Shown piece by piece: positions 20,880 through 30,410 of a stretch of DNA of 64,000 bases (positions within the stretch are counted from its first letter, which is position 1; each line of letters opens with the position of its first letter). The stretch comes from an uncultured Verrucomicrobiales bacterium (lineage in GTDB: Bacteria; Verrucomicrobiota; Verrucomicrobiia; Verrucomicrobiales; Akkermansiaceae). The DNA is taken from NCBI GenBank assembly GCA_905478925.1, contig CAJQKQ010000015.1, positions 18,098 through 82,097 on the forward strand, given 5' to 3'. Made by a program: the position numbers and the translations under genes. The notes beneath the pieces were generated by a model. That model did not search any database. It was not told the origin of the DNA and was given only the letters and a program-made list of their open reading frames with translations.

Positions 20880-22049
20880 TTAAAAGTAGAAGTTGAAGAT
20901 CAATTCGAGCGCGTCGCCGGCCATTTCCTTTTTGACCGCCGGCGGCATAGCCGGGATGGGTGCTTTGCGTATCGAGTTCAGGGTGAAACCTTTCTGCACC
21001 TCGCCGGTCTGGTTGTCGCCAATAAACTGAACGCTTTTAATCCGGCCGCTTTCTGAAACGAAGAACCGCACGGTCAGGAAACCCGGGGTAATGAAATCGC
21101 GATGCTTCATGCAGTTGAGCTGCCACTCTTTCTCCACGGCCCGCCCGATGGCCGCCTGGTAGCGCCCCATCGGGGAGTTCGTCACATCGAGCGCGCTTTC
21201 CCCGTTGCGTTTGAGGTTTCCCCTGATCGCCGTCTTGCTTTGGTTGCCCCGAAAGGCGGGATCGTCGATCGGGGTCGGCTTCGGTTTGGGCTTCGGTTTG
21301 TCCTCCACCTTTTTCTCGGCCAGCCCTTCCGATGCCCCGTCGCGCGCTTTCTTCTCCTCGCGGGGCTTGATGTCCTCGCGCACCTCGCCCTTCGCAACGG
21401 GAATTTCGATCGGGTTCGGCCCGTCGAGGAGCTTTTCGCGGATTGCGGTCTCGGCTTTCTCCGCCTCTCCGGGAATTGGGGATTCTTCGCCCTTCGCCAT
21501 CTCTGCGGGCGGCTGCACGGGAACGGGCGGTGAAATAGGAGACAGCGCGGCATCAGGCGGGACAACAGGGCGCATCAAACTATCTAATCTGCCGTCCTGA
21601 TAATTGCTCTGGGTGGTTTCGATCTCCTCTTCGTGCCTCGGTTCACGGCCCGCCTGTGAAGGCATGGCGAGGGCGTTGGCATCCGCTGCGCGATCGCTTG
21701 TCGCCCTGGTGTTTCGCTCACCGATGTACCTGCGGCTGGCAGGAGCCTCCGCACTCTCCTGCTCCGGCGTAGTGCGGACAACTTCCGGCGGTTGGACCCT
21801 TTCTTCCACAACAACGGCGGGCACCGGCTCGCGCTTGATCATTTCCGGGAAAATCTTTACCGTCTGCTCGGGCTGGAAAACCTCCGGCACGGCATTCCTC
21901 CGCTCGATCTCAGAGCGGATCGCCTCGATGCTGACCCATGCGAGAAGAAGTCCGTTCAACAGCACGGAGACGCAGAGCGCCACCGCCCAAAGGCGAGCCT
22001 CATCCCCGTTCGGTCGTGCAACTGCGGTGGCCACTGGGACATATTGCCT
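20880..22049 (-). CDS. TonB-like energy transducer / envelope protein
   Basis: Single N-terminal TM, long Pro/Glu/Lys linker, C-terminal KHRDFITPGFLTVRFFVSESGRIKSVQFIGDN; adjacent to ExbBD. Confidence 0.7.
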   Translation of the reverse strand, partial: RQYVPVATAVARPNGDEARLWAVALCVSVLLNGLLLAWVSIEAIRSEIERRNAVPEVFQPEQTVKIFPEMIKREPVPAVVVEERVQPPEVVRTTPEQESAEAPASRRYIGERNTRATSDRAADANALAMPSQAGREPRHEEEIETTQSNYQDGRLDSLMRPVVPPDAALSPISPPVPVQPPAEMAKGEESPIPGEAEKAETAIREKLLDGPNPIEIPVAKGEVREDIKPREEKKARDGASEGLAEKKVEDKPKPKPKPTPIDDPAFRGNQSKTAIRGNLKRNGESALDVTNSPMGRYQAAIGRAVEKEWQLNCMKHRDFITPGFLTVRFFVSESGRIKSVQFIGDNQTGEVQKGFTLNSIRKAPIPAMPPAVKKEMAGDALELIFNFYF

Positions 22050-22053
22050 CATT

Positions 22054-22929
22054 TCACCGCCGGTGCAACGCTTCGATTGGCTCCGGGCTATCGGACAGCC
22101 TGCAAAGAAATCCGGCAATCACCCCCCCTCCGAAGCCAAAGACATGGCCGAAGACGTCGACACCGGCTCCCGGTGCCGCCCCGCCCAGCCATCCCAGCAG
22201 CACCATGCCCGCTAGCAAGGGCGCGAGCACCCGCAACCATGGCATCCGGACCTTTTCCCGAAAATTCTCCACAATCCCTATCCCCGAGAGAATCCCGAGC
22301 GCACCGAACACCGCCGTAGAGGCTCCGAGCGAGCTGAAAGGCACCGGCCACGTGACCCATGAGGTGATGGCGTTACCCGCCGTTCCCGCGAGCAGGATCA
22401 TCGCCCAGCCTTTCCAGGGTCCGAGCGATTTCGATACGAGCATGCCGAACACCGCACCACTCGCGAGGTTCCCGACGATGTGCGGGCCGTCTCCGTGGAG
22501 GAACAGCGCGGTGAAAGGCCGCCACCACTCACCCCGGCCGATCAGACCTACGCTCGATGAGGCAAAGCGATCTGAAATCGATGGGTTCTCTGCTTGGAAA
22601 CGAAAAACAACGAGCAGTGTCGCCGCCCAGGCGAGCACATGGAGGACGCCCGCCGGATGCCTGCCCCAGTTCGAAGGGAGCAGCGGCAGCACCGGCTCAA
22701 CGCGGGACTCCTCGTCGTATTGCACGAGTTCATCGGAAATTTTCGGCGCGGCCACAGGCTCGGCCTGAACATCGTACTCGCCCGGCCCGCCTCCGTGCTC
22801 GACGCGAACGGCCTCCCCCATCGCAAGCGCCACCAACGCATGCTCGTGGGCATCGTCGAGCGAGCCGTAGCTGCCGACATCAACCCAACTCTCTTCAGGT
22901 TGATCGGGGTCTATGGATTGTTCGCTCAT
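22054..22929 (-). CDS. Rhomboid family intramembrane serine protease
   Basis: GRGEWWRPFTALFLHGDGPHIVGNLASG, SSLGASTAVFGALG, FGHVFGFGGGVIAG. Confidence 0.85.
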   Translation of the reverse strand: MSEQSIDPDQPEESWVDVGSYGSLDDAHEHALVALAMGEAVRVEHGGGPGEYDVQAEPVAAPKISDELVQYDEESRVEPVLPLLPSNWGRHPAGVLHVLAWAATLLVVFRFQAENPSISDRFASSSVGLIGRGEWWRPFTALFLHGDGPHIVGNLASGAVFGMLVSKSLGPWKGWAMILLAGTAGNAITSWVTWPVPFSSLGASTAVFGALGILSGIGIVENFREKVRMPWLRVLAPLLAGMVLLGWLGGAAPGAGVDVFGHVFGFGGGVIAGFLCRLSDSPEPIEALHRR

Positions 22930-22951
22930 GGATTGTCTCGCCATGATCGCT

Positions 22952-23044
22952 GCGGAGCGCGGCTTTTCAAGTCGCTTGGTTGCGCTGGGTATCAGGGGGT
23001 GAGGCGGAGCGTTAGAAAGCGGCTTGAAAAGCCGCGCTCCATAT
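22952..23044. repeat. REP-like hairpin pair, family D
   Basis: GCGGAGCGCGGCTTTTCAAGTCGCTTGG ... AAAGCGGCTTGAAAAGCCGCGCTCCATATT. Confidence 0.8.
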
Positions 23045-23047
23045 TCG

Positions 23048-24052
23048 TCAAGTGGAGCGTTGCGCGATGAAATCCATGGCCGCACCGGCCCGCAGGACGG
23101 CCAGCGAGAAATGTCCGAGACCGTCCACGATATCCAGAGTGGCGTTGGGCATTTTTGCGGTCAGGTCTTCGACAAGCGTGGTGGGGATGTTTTTGTCGTC
23201 GCCGCCGTGCCAATAACGGATCGGGTGGCTGATTTCCTCCGGCCTGAACTCAGGCTTGCTGAGATAGATTTCCGCATCGGTCATCACGCCCTGCCCGCCG
23301 GACAGCCCGCAGACCCCCTCGGTGAAACTTTTCGTAAGCACAGGCCAGATCTCGGTATCATGCAGCATGATCTCCCGATCCGCTCTGGAAAGGCTGCGTA
23401 GAAGCAGCGACATCGGGATCGCATCCGGCCTGCATTTCGCGGCAAGCGAGGCGAGGCGAAACCCTCCGGTGAAAAACGGCGCAGGGGCTTTCCGAAGCGG
23501 GATGAGGGTGCGATAGAGCGGATGCAGCCCCTCGGTGCCAAGATCGGTGAGCGGTAGCGGCACCATACCCGCGAGAACAGCGGAACCGGTCAACCGCTCC
23601 GGAATCATCGCGGCGCAGGCAAGCACATACGGGCCACCGCCGGAGACCCCGAGTTGGCCGAACTTGGCTATCCCCAGGTGATCCGCGAAACGAGCCATCA
23701 ACTCCGGCCAGTCATCCAGCTTGCGGTCACGGATAAGCGTCGACTTCCCTATCCCCGGCCGATCGGCAGCAATCAGCCGGATACCGCGATCCTTGGCGAC
23801 ATGATGCGCCAACCGCGCCTGCAACCGGGAACTCGGCCAACCATGATAGTAAAACACCGGCTTTCCCGATGGATCGCCGAATTCGTTCCACGCCAGCTGC
23901 TTGCCGGGCGAATACTCCCAGAAATTCGGTTTTTCTGCGGGGGGGAGGTTTTCTAGGAAAGATAGTTCCTTGGGTTGGGGGGCAGAGGAACCACGGATGG
24001 ACGCGGATGAACGCGGATCGGATTCTTTTCTGCTGCGGTAGTGGGTTTGCAT
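23048..24052 (-). CDS. Alpha/beta hydrolase
   Basis: GKPVFYYHGWPSSRLQ, IRLIAADRPGIGKST, LGVSGGGPYVLACAA; start uncertain because first ~25 codons lie in an inverted repeat. Confidence 0.8.
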   Translation of the reverse strand: MQTHYRSRKESDPRSSASIRGSSAPQPKELSFLENLPPAEKPNFWEYSPGKQLAWNEFGDPSGKPVFYYHGWPSSRLQARLAHHVAKDRGIRLIAADRPGIGKSTLIRDRKLDDWPELMARFADHLGIAKFGQLGVSGGGPYVLACAAMIPERLTGSAVLAGMVPLPLTDLGTEGLHPLYRTLIPLRKAPAPFFTGGFRLASLAAKCRPDAIPMSLLLRSLSRADREIMLHDTEIWPVLTKSFTEGVCGLSGGQGVMTDAEIYLSKPEFRPEEISHPIRYWHGGDDKNIPTTLVEDLTAKMPNATLDIVDGLGHFSLAVLRAGAAMDFIAQRST

Positions 24053-24480
24053 TCTAGGATTTGTCTAGGATGACTCTTTTCCATTCTAGTTTACTCCGTT
24101 TGAAATTTAGGATGAGCCCTACGGGCATTCCTGTAATTTTTAGGTAGTTTAGCATTTGGGCTAGTTCGTGTTGTCCGATGCGCTCGATCACTTTTGTGTC
24201 CACGAGGACCTTGTCGAAGGTGATAAGATCTGGAACATATCCCCCTACTTTCACGGTTTTATACCGGACATCATAGCGGGGCTGCTGGCATCAAGCAATT
24301 TTCCTCAACCCAAATTCGACGCAAAGCGCATTCTCATATGGTTTCTCATGAAGTTCGTGCCCCAGTTCGTTCAAAACCTCAAAGGCACAATTTAAAATAG
24401 CCCCAGTCTCAGTTTCAAAAACCATACTCTTAATCCCAGCAAAGAATCCGATCTGCGTTCATCCGGGTGCATCCGTGGTT
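23989..24480. repeat. 40-bp inverted repeats flanking GxxExxY gene (23989-24028 and 24441-24480)
   Basis: AACCACGGATGGACGCGGATGAACGCGGATCGGATTCTTT vs reverse complement AACCACGGATGCACCCGGATGAACGCAGATCGGATTCTTT, 37/40 identical. Confidence 0.9.
24054..24425 (-). pseudogene. GxxExxY protein interrupted by in-frame TGA
   Basis: MVFETETGAILNCAFEVLNELGHELHEKPYENALCVEFGLRKIA*CQQPRYDVRYKTVKVGGYVPDLITFDKVLVDTKVIERIGQHELAQMLNYLKITGMPVGLILNFKRSKLEWKRVI; one frame, TGA at 24291-24293. Confidence 0.8.
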
Positions 24481-24489
24481 TTCTTAATT

Positions 24490-25518
24490 TCAGTGATCGT
24501 GGCCGACGTGCTCGCTGAGGATGTCGCGGCCGAAGTCGTTTGCTTGGTCGCGCCAGGCGGCGTGGACGTGGTTTCCGTTGTTCTGGACGTTGGCTACCTC
24601 GACCAGGAACGTGGTGCCCTGGATGCGGTAGTAATAAGGCTCGCCACGCTTGAGGCCGCCGGCCCAGCCGAAACGGAGGTTCCCGAGGTCGGCCTTAATT
24701 TTCGCGAGGTCACTGTCGGCGAGCTCTTGGCGGTGGCGGTTGGCGAACTCGGCGACGAGTTCCATGAGCGCAGCCTGCTGGGCTACGGTCATGTCGGATG
24801 CCGGGACGCCAACGGGATCGAGCTGCTTCGCCTTGCGGTCCGCAGCGGTGAGGATCTCGCCCGGAGGTTTCTCCGAATAAACGATTTCCTTGCCGCTTTC
24901 CTTGAGAGTGGTGGCGATGGCGCGGGCGAGGTCTTCCTCGGCAGCCAGCGGACGGGTGCCCTTCATTTTGTGATCGATCATGATCTCACCCGGATTCGAT
25001 GCGAAAAAGGACGGAGTGACCGACACCGCGTTGCCATGGATGATCGTGTAATTCAGCGAAAGATGATGCCCCTCGAAACGCCAGCCCCATGTGCCTCCAG
25101 CTTTCGGCTCGCCGAAGATCGATGTGAAATAGTTCTTCGGATTGCGGAAGTCCGGGCGTTTCTCGATCTCCCCGAGGAAAGCCTCAAGCGCCATGATCGT
25201 ATCCACCTTAACCAAGCCCGGCTCGCTGATTGCGGTTTTCAGAAGGGCTCTCACAAGTGCCGTCTGCTTCACGTCGAGATCCGTGAGCGGCAGCCCTTTG
25301 CGCTCGCGTGGGACGAAGCCCCAGTTCTCGCGCTGATCGGATTTGAAGGGAAAACGCGCTTTCTTTGACTGCGCATCGTCGAGCGCGGCGATCAGCGCAT
25401 TCGCGGCAGTGGCCATCTCACCGGTCACTTTCTGGATTGCTGCGGTATTCGTTGGCACCGTTTCCTTGGCGGAAAGTGAGGTGGCGGCGACTAGAACGAT
25501 CAATAGGAGATTTCTCAT
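24490..25518 (-). CDS. DUF3500 family secreted protein
   Basis: Signal peptide; EGHHLSLNYTIIHGNAVSVTPSFFASNPGEI...QGTTFLVEVANVQNNGNHVHAAWRDQANDFGRDIL. Confidence 0.8.
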   Translation of the reverse strand: MRNLLLIVLVAATSLSAKETVPTNTAAIQKVTGEMATAANALIAALDDAQSKKARFPFKSDQRENWGFVPRERKGLPLTDLDVKQTALVRALLKTAISEPGLVKVDTIMALEAFLGEIEKRPDFRNPKNYFTSIFGEPKAGGTWGWRFEGHHLSLNYTIIHGNAVSVTPSFFASNPGEIMIDHKMKGTRPLAAEEDLARAIATTLKESGKEIVYSEKPPGEILTAADRKAKQLDPVGVPASDMTVAQQAALMELVAEFANRHRQELADSDLAKIKADLGNLRFGWAGGLKRGEPYYYRIQGTTFLVEVANVQNNGNHVHAAWRDQANDFGRDILSEHVGHDH

Positions 25519-25594
25519 GGGATTGAATTTACGGGACGCTTCAGGGTGAGCTTGCAGAAATCATTCGGGAAGAATTTTCCAAGGCCGCTTCCGG

Positions 25595-27517
25595 GTGCTA
25601 TCAAAGGGGCACGTGAAGGACGTTTTGCGGAAAAATTTCGGGTTCGAGGAGCTGCGGAGCGGGCAGGAGGAAGTCGTCGACATCCTCATGTCTGGTCGGC
25701 CTGCACTAGCAATTTTCCCGACGGGAGGGGGCAAGTCGCTCTGCTACCAATTACCCGCACTAATGCTGGAGGGCACGGCGCTTGTGGTTTCCCCGTTGCT
25801 GGCACTGATGAAGGATCAGGTGGACGGGCTGGTCAGCAAAGATGTCGCGGCGGCGCGACTGGACTCAACTCTGACTACAGACGAATACCGCGAGGTCGTC
25901 GGCCGGCTTCTGCGCGGTGAACTAAAATTGCTCTATGTCTCGCCTGAGAAACTTGGAAACGCGGAATTCCGGAAACTGCTCAAGGGAGTGAAGCTTTCAC
26001 TCATCGCCGTGGACGAGGCGCATTGCATTTCCGAATGGGGTCACAATTTTCGGCCGGATTACCTGAAGCTCGGCAAGATCTGCAAACAGCTAAAAGTACC
26101 GCGCATCCTCGCCCTCACGGCAACAGCGACACCCAAGGTCGAGGCCGACATCCGCAAGCGCTTCGGCATCCGCAAGGATGATGCCGTGAAGTTGAGCTTC
26201 CATAGGGAGAACCTCGACCTACGCATCACGCCTTGCACTCCCGATGAACGGAAAGCATTGCTCCTGGAGAGGCTAGGCAAGTGGGAAAAACCCGCCGTAG
26301 TCTACGTCACTCGGCAGGAAACGGCGGAGGAGGTCGCGACTTTCCTGGCGAAAAACGGCTTTGCCGCGAGGGCGTATCATGCGGGTTTGCGGAGCGATCT
26401 GCGGCGGGAAATCCAGGAGCAATTCATGGATGGCGAGGTGGAGATCGTAGTCGCGACAATCGCTTTCGGAATGGGCGTGGACAAGGCGGACATCCGCACG
26501 GTGATTCATTACAATCTGCCGAAAAGCCTTGAGGGATACACCCAGGAGATCGGACGGGCGGGACGCGACGGCAAGCCCGCCGTCTGCGAATGGCTTGCCT
26601 GTAGCGACGACCTAACGGTGCTTGAGAACTTCATTTTCTCCGACACACCCAGCGAACGGGCAGTGAGGAACCTGCTGGAGCGCGTGCTGAAAATCGGGGA
26701 TGAATTCGACGTTTCCCTCTACGACCTAGCGACAAGCTGCGACATCCGCCAGACTGTGGTATCGACGGTTCTCGCGGATCTGGAAATGGACGGATCACTC
26801 GAATCTCGGGGCAGCTTTTTCGACAGCTACAGGATCAAGCTGCTGCAACCGATCTCGCGGGTGTTGGCAGGACGGGCGGCAAAGGAAAAAAAACTGCTGG
26901 AAGGTGTTTTCAGCGGCCTGGATGCGGAGTGGAAATGGCTCACCGTGAAGATAGCGGAAACGGCAGATCGGATCGAGTTACCAAAGGAAAAACTACGGGA
27001 CATGATCGCTGAACTCGAAGCGAGTGGAGACGTGGTTTTAAAAAAATCCAACTGGCGGCAGGCATACCGTATCAAGAAGGCACCCGGAGACCTCCGGGTG
27101 CTTGCGGAGCGGATGGCGAAGGGATTCAAAGCGCGGGAGGCAACGAATCTCAAGCGGCTGGAACAAGTGCTCACGCTGTCATCCGGCAAAGCCTGCCTGA
27201 CCAAGGTTTTGCTCAAACATTTCGGTGAGAAAATGGAACAACCCTGCGGACATTGCGATCGCTGCCGGCAAGTACCGCCAACCAAGCTGAAGCGGAGGAA
27301 GCCCCGCAAAATCGCCGATTCGGAACTGGAGTCGATCCGCGAACTCACCGACGAAAAACTTGCAACCCTCGGGACTCCCCGCCAGATGGCACGGTTTCTT
27401 TGCGGGATGTCCAGCCCAGCATCGATGCGAGCAAGGCTTTACCGGCATGATGCCTACGGGATGTTAGGTGACTTGCCCTTCCGTGAAGTAGAGATTCTTG
27501 CGGAAAGCCTTTTCTGA
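25595..27517 (+). CDS. recQ: ATP-dependent DNA helicase RecQ
   Basis: IFPTGGGKSLCYQLPAL, AVDEAHCISEWGHNFRPDY, VVATIAFGMGVDKADIRTVIHYNLPKSLEGYTQEIGRAGRDG, zinc site CGHCDRC. Confidence 0.93.
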   Translation: MLSKGHVKDVLRKNFGFEELRSGQEEVVDILMSGRPALAIFPTGGGKSLCYQLPALMLEGTALVVSPLLALMKDQVDGLVSKDVAAARLDSTLTTDEYREVVGRLLRGELKLLYVSPEKLGNAEFRKLLKGVKLSLIAVDEAHCISEWGHNFRPDYLKLGKICKQLKVPRILALTATATPKVEADIRKRFGIRKDDAVKLSFHRENLDLRITPCTPDERKALLLERLGKWEKPAVVYVTRQETAEEVATFLAKNGFAARAYHAGLRSDLRREIQEQFMDGEVEIVVATIAFGMGVDKADIRTVIHYNLPKSLEGYTQEIGRAGRDGKPAVCEWLACSDDLTVLENFIFSDTPSERAVRNLLERVLKIGDEFDVSLYDLATSCDIRQTVVSTVLADLEMDGSLESRGSFFDSYRIKLLQPISRVLAGRAAKEKKLLEGVFSGLDAEWKWLTVKIAETADRIELPKEKLRDMIAELEASGDVVLKKSNWRQAYRIKKAPGDLRVLAERMAKGFKAREATNLKRLEQVLTLSSGKACLTKVLLKHFGEKMEQPCGHCDRCRQVPPTKLKRRKPRKIADSELESIRELTDEKLATLGTPRQMARFLCGMSSPASMRARLYRHDAYGMLGDLPFREVEILAESLF

Positions 27518-27646
27518 TGAGCGCGGCTTTGAAAAGCCGCTTTCTCACGCTCCGCAAAAACCAGAGCCTAGCTAACAGCTAGAAAATTCGCACACGCAGG
27601 ATTGAGAAAGGCGGTGAGACAGCGGGTTAAAAACCCGCGCTCCGCA
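27517..27646. repeat. REP-like hairpin pair, family D
   Basis: GAGCGCGGCTTTGAAAAGCCGC ... AGCGGGTTAAAAACCCGCGCTCCGCAT. Confidence 0.7.
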
Positions 27647-28477
27647 TCACTTGTCCAACTCGCGGGCAACAAGCATCAGCGTCTCGCGGACACCGGGGGC
27701 GAAGCCGCCGTCGGTCTGGACAGCGAGGAGGGTGCTACCCTCGCGGATGAACTCGATCGGAACGGAGCCAGAAAATAGCCTGAGTGGGCTGTTGCCGAAG
27801 CCGAGGTTGGAGATGACCTGCTTGAGCGAGTCCACCGCTCCGATGTCTTGCTCGTTGCCACGAGCGATCTGACGGATGCCGGGAAGCGAACGGGAGCGCT
27901 GGATGATCTCCTCCTTGGTCATCTCACGATCCACCCCAAAAATCGCGCGGAGCTCGATCTGCTTGATAGAGTGGGAATCAGAATACCGGGATTCGTCGAT
28001 CATAGATGCCTGTCGTGGTGCAGAGGCTAGTGCAGCGGGTTGAGGAGCCGGAGCGGGAGCCTGCGGCCATCCGCCGAACGAACTCGGGGACGATGGCGAG
28101 GGCGCTGGTTGCGGAGCCGCTGCGGCAGCAGCCTGTTCCATCTGGAACGGCGATGCCTGCAGGGGAGCCGGCGATGGGGTCACCGCCTCAAAGGGGCTTG
28201 CTTTCAAGGCCTGCGGCGACTGCTCGACAGCCTCGAAGCCGAAACCCTGGGGCTCCGAAATCTGGAAAGGGGATTCCGCTGCCTTGCGCTTCTCAGGAAG
28301 ACGGATGGCCTTCTGATCATCCTGGCGGTTCTCTTCGCTCACCACCGCGAATGGGGAGTCCTTTTTCGCTGCGAACGAACTTGCCGGTGCAAATGGGCTG
28401 GAAGCGGGAGCCCATTCACCTTCGGTCGGAGGGGTTTGGTTAGGGAAGGTTTCGAAAATTCCGCGGGGAGTGCTCAT
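27647..28477 (-). CDS. Hypothetical protein, disordered N-terminus and globular C-terminal domain
   Basis: Low-complexity SPF/EAV repeats then SIKQIELRAIFGVDREMTKEEIIQRSRSLPGIRQIARGNEQDIGAVDSLKQVISNLGFG... Confidence 0.7.
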   Translation of the reverse strand: MSTPRGIFETFPNQTPPTEGEWAPASSPFAPASSFAAKKDSPFAVVSEENRQDDQKAIRLPEKRKAAESPFQISEPQGFGFEAVEQSPQALKASPFEAVTPSPAPLQASPFQMEQAAAAAAPQPAPSPSSPSSFGGWPQAPAPAPQPAALASAPRQASMIDESRYSDSHSIKQIELRAIFGVDREMTKEEIIQRSRSLPGIRQIARGNEQDIGAVDSLKQVISNLGFGNSPLRLFSGSVPIEFIREGSTLLAVQTDGGFAPGVRETLMLVARELDK

Positions 28478-28557
28478 GGTGGTTTAGGGGGTGGAAGCGT
28501 TTTGGAAAATATATCCACACCTAGATAAGCTTTAATTATGCTTAATGTCGAGCTGAT

Positions 28558-28589
28558 AAGATGACTATTTTAAAAAAATAGTCATCTTA
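28558..28589. terminator. AT-rich perfect hairpin overlapping def stop codon
   Basis: AAGATGACTATTTT aaaa AAATAGTCATCTT. Confidence 0.6.
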
Positions 28590-29141
28590 GTCCTCCCGCC
28601 CGGCAATCAAGCGCTTGAGCCTGTTCCTTACACTGACCTTCCCGACGGCGGAAAGCCGATCCACAAAAAGGACGCCATTGAGATGGTCAATTTCATGCTG
28701 GAGAGCCCGGCCGAGCAGTCCGTCGGTCTCGATGACAAGCGTGGTGCCATCGAGCTGGGGCAGGGTTGCCTTGATCTCCGCAGGCCGCCGGACTTCGCAG
28801 CGTATGCCCTGAATGCTGAGGCAGCCCTCGAATTCCATCTCCTTTTGCTGCCCGTATTCGAGCGTGGGATTAACGAAAACCAGCGGCATGATGTCTTCAA
28901 TTTCTACATCTTCTCCGTTCACCTGTAGATATGATACGCATTCCGGATCGTGTGAGACATCGATCACCGCGAGTTGCAGATCCTCGCCGATCTGTGGCGC
29001 GGCGAGCCCCACCCCGTTGGCGTCCATCATGGTCTCAAGCATGTTATCCACAAGCTCCCTGAGTGCGGAGTCGGTCTTATCGACGGGTTTGCACTGCTTG
29101 CGGAGGATGGGATCACCGTACTGGACGATAGGAAGTAGCAT
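28587..29141 (-). CDS. def: Peptide deformylase
   Basis: GVGLAAPQIG, EGCLSI, QHEIDHLNGVLFVDRL; start MLLPIVQYGDPILRK. Confidence 0.93.
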   Translation of the reverse strand: MLLPIVQYGDPILRKQCKPVDKTDSALRELVDNMLETMMDANGVGLAAPQIGEDLQLAVIDVSHDPECVSYLQVNGEDVEIEDIMPLVFVNPTLEYGQQKEMEFEGCLSIQGIRCEVRRPAEIKATLPQLDGTTLVIETDGLLGRALQHEIDHLNGVLFVDRLSAVGKVSVRNRLKRLIAGRED

Positions 29142-29261
29142 AAAATCGTTGCGGGGATGAAGGTTGCGGCTGGGGAAGGAAAATGCGGAACGGGTGGCGG
29201 GTCGAGTGGAAAGTTTGGGAGCACTCCTTGCGAAGCTGCAGAGTGCGGCTAGGTTTCGAGC

Positions 29262-29885
29262 GTGAACGGAAAAAAAGAAGTTATTTTTAAAGGCCTGGCG
29301 GTGCTGGCGCTTGTGTGGCTGGCTGTTTTTGCGGTGCGCTTTTTCGCTTCCTCGAAAAAAATCACCGCCGAGAGCCTCGACCACGAGGTGCGGGAGCTGA
29401 ATCTCGCGGATTGGTCGGAGGGCTCCGGATCAGGTGCGGAGGCCAAGCGCCGCGGGGAGCAAATCCGCAGGATCGCCGAAATGGTAAACCGGCTGGATTT
29501 TGCGGAGCGGCAGAAGAATAGGGAGAACCGTTCCGGGGATGCATTTTTCCGGAAACTCAGTCAGAACGAGAAGAACCTGTTCATTGACCTAACGATCATG
29601 GAATCGATGGGGCGCTTCATGGAGGCCTTGGATCAAATGCCTGAGGAACAACGGAAAAAATTCGTCGCGCAGGGCCTGAAGGAAATCCAGGACGGGCGCA
29701 CAGAAGAAGAGATGCAGCGGGCAGAGGAAATGGGCGGCGATCTTCTCGCGAAGATCAGCCAGGAGGGCATGCGTGCCTACTTCGACAAAGCGAGTGCCGA
29801 CACGAAGCTGGATCTCGCCCCACTCATGCAGGCAATGAACGAGGCGATGCAGGGGCTCAGGGGCAACGAATTCGGGCCGCGATGA
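29262..29885 (+). CDS. Hypothetical membrane-anchored protein
   Basis: 207 aa, N-terminal TM, helical; GTG start; overlaps next CDS by 4 nt. Confidence 0.6.
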   Translation: MNGKKEVIFKGLAVLALVWLAVFAVRFFASSKKITAESLDHEVRELNLADWSEGSGSGAEAKRRGEQIRRIAEMVNRLDFAERQKNRENRSGDAFFRKLSQNEKNLFIDLTIMESMGRFMEALDQMPEEQRKKFVAQGLKEIQDGRTEEEMQRAEEMGGDLLAKISQEGMRAYFDKASADTKLDLAPLMQAMNEAMQGLRGNEFGPR

Positions 29886-30409
29886 GAGAGCGTCCGAATA
29901 AGGGTTTCACGCTCGTGGAGCTACTCATCGTCATCGCGATCATTGCAGCGATCGGGGGGATCGCATATCCGGTGAGCATGTCGATGGTTGCGAAAGGCCG
30001 CGAGGCTGCGTGCCTCGGAAAGCTCCGTAGCCTCGGCGTGGGCCTGCAAGGATACCTCCAGGACAACAACAATCGCCTACCGGAACTCGCGCTCGGCCGC
30101 GAAAGTAAAAGCTCCCCGGAGCCGGTATTGGAAACGGTGCTGCACGAATACCTCGGCAGTGCGGATGCCTTCCATTGCCCGGCGGACAGTGAGGAGTTTT
30201 TAAAAACCGGCTGCAGCTACAACTGGAACATCACACAGAACGGCCTGCATATCTCCAAAGTCGCATTCCTCGGCATCGAGGACAGGCCAGAATCGGTGCC
30301 GCTCGTCAGCGACAAGGAGAGCTGGCATCCCGGAGGGACGAACTTTCTATACGCCGATTCCAGTAGTTCGAACAAAGCCCGTTTCGTGACGGGGAGTGGA
30401 AAACAATGA
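29882..30409 (+). CDS. Type II secretion/prepilin-type protein
   Basis: GFTLVELLIVIAIIAAIGGIAYP N-methylation motif. Confidence 0.85.
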   Translation: MRERPNKGFTLVELLIVIAIIAAIGGIAYPVSMSMVAKGREAACLGKLRSLGVGLQGYLQDNNNRLPELALGRESKSSPEPVLETVLHEYLGSADAFHCPADSEEFLKTGCSYNWNITQNGLHISKVAFLGIEDRPESVPLVSDKESWHPGGTNFLYADSSSSNKARFVTGSGKQ

Positions 30410-30410
30410 T

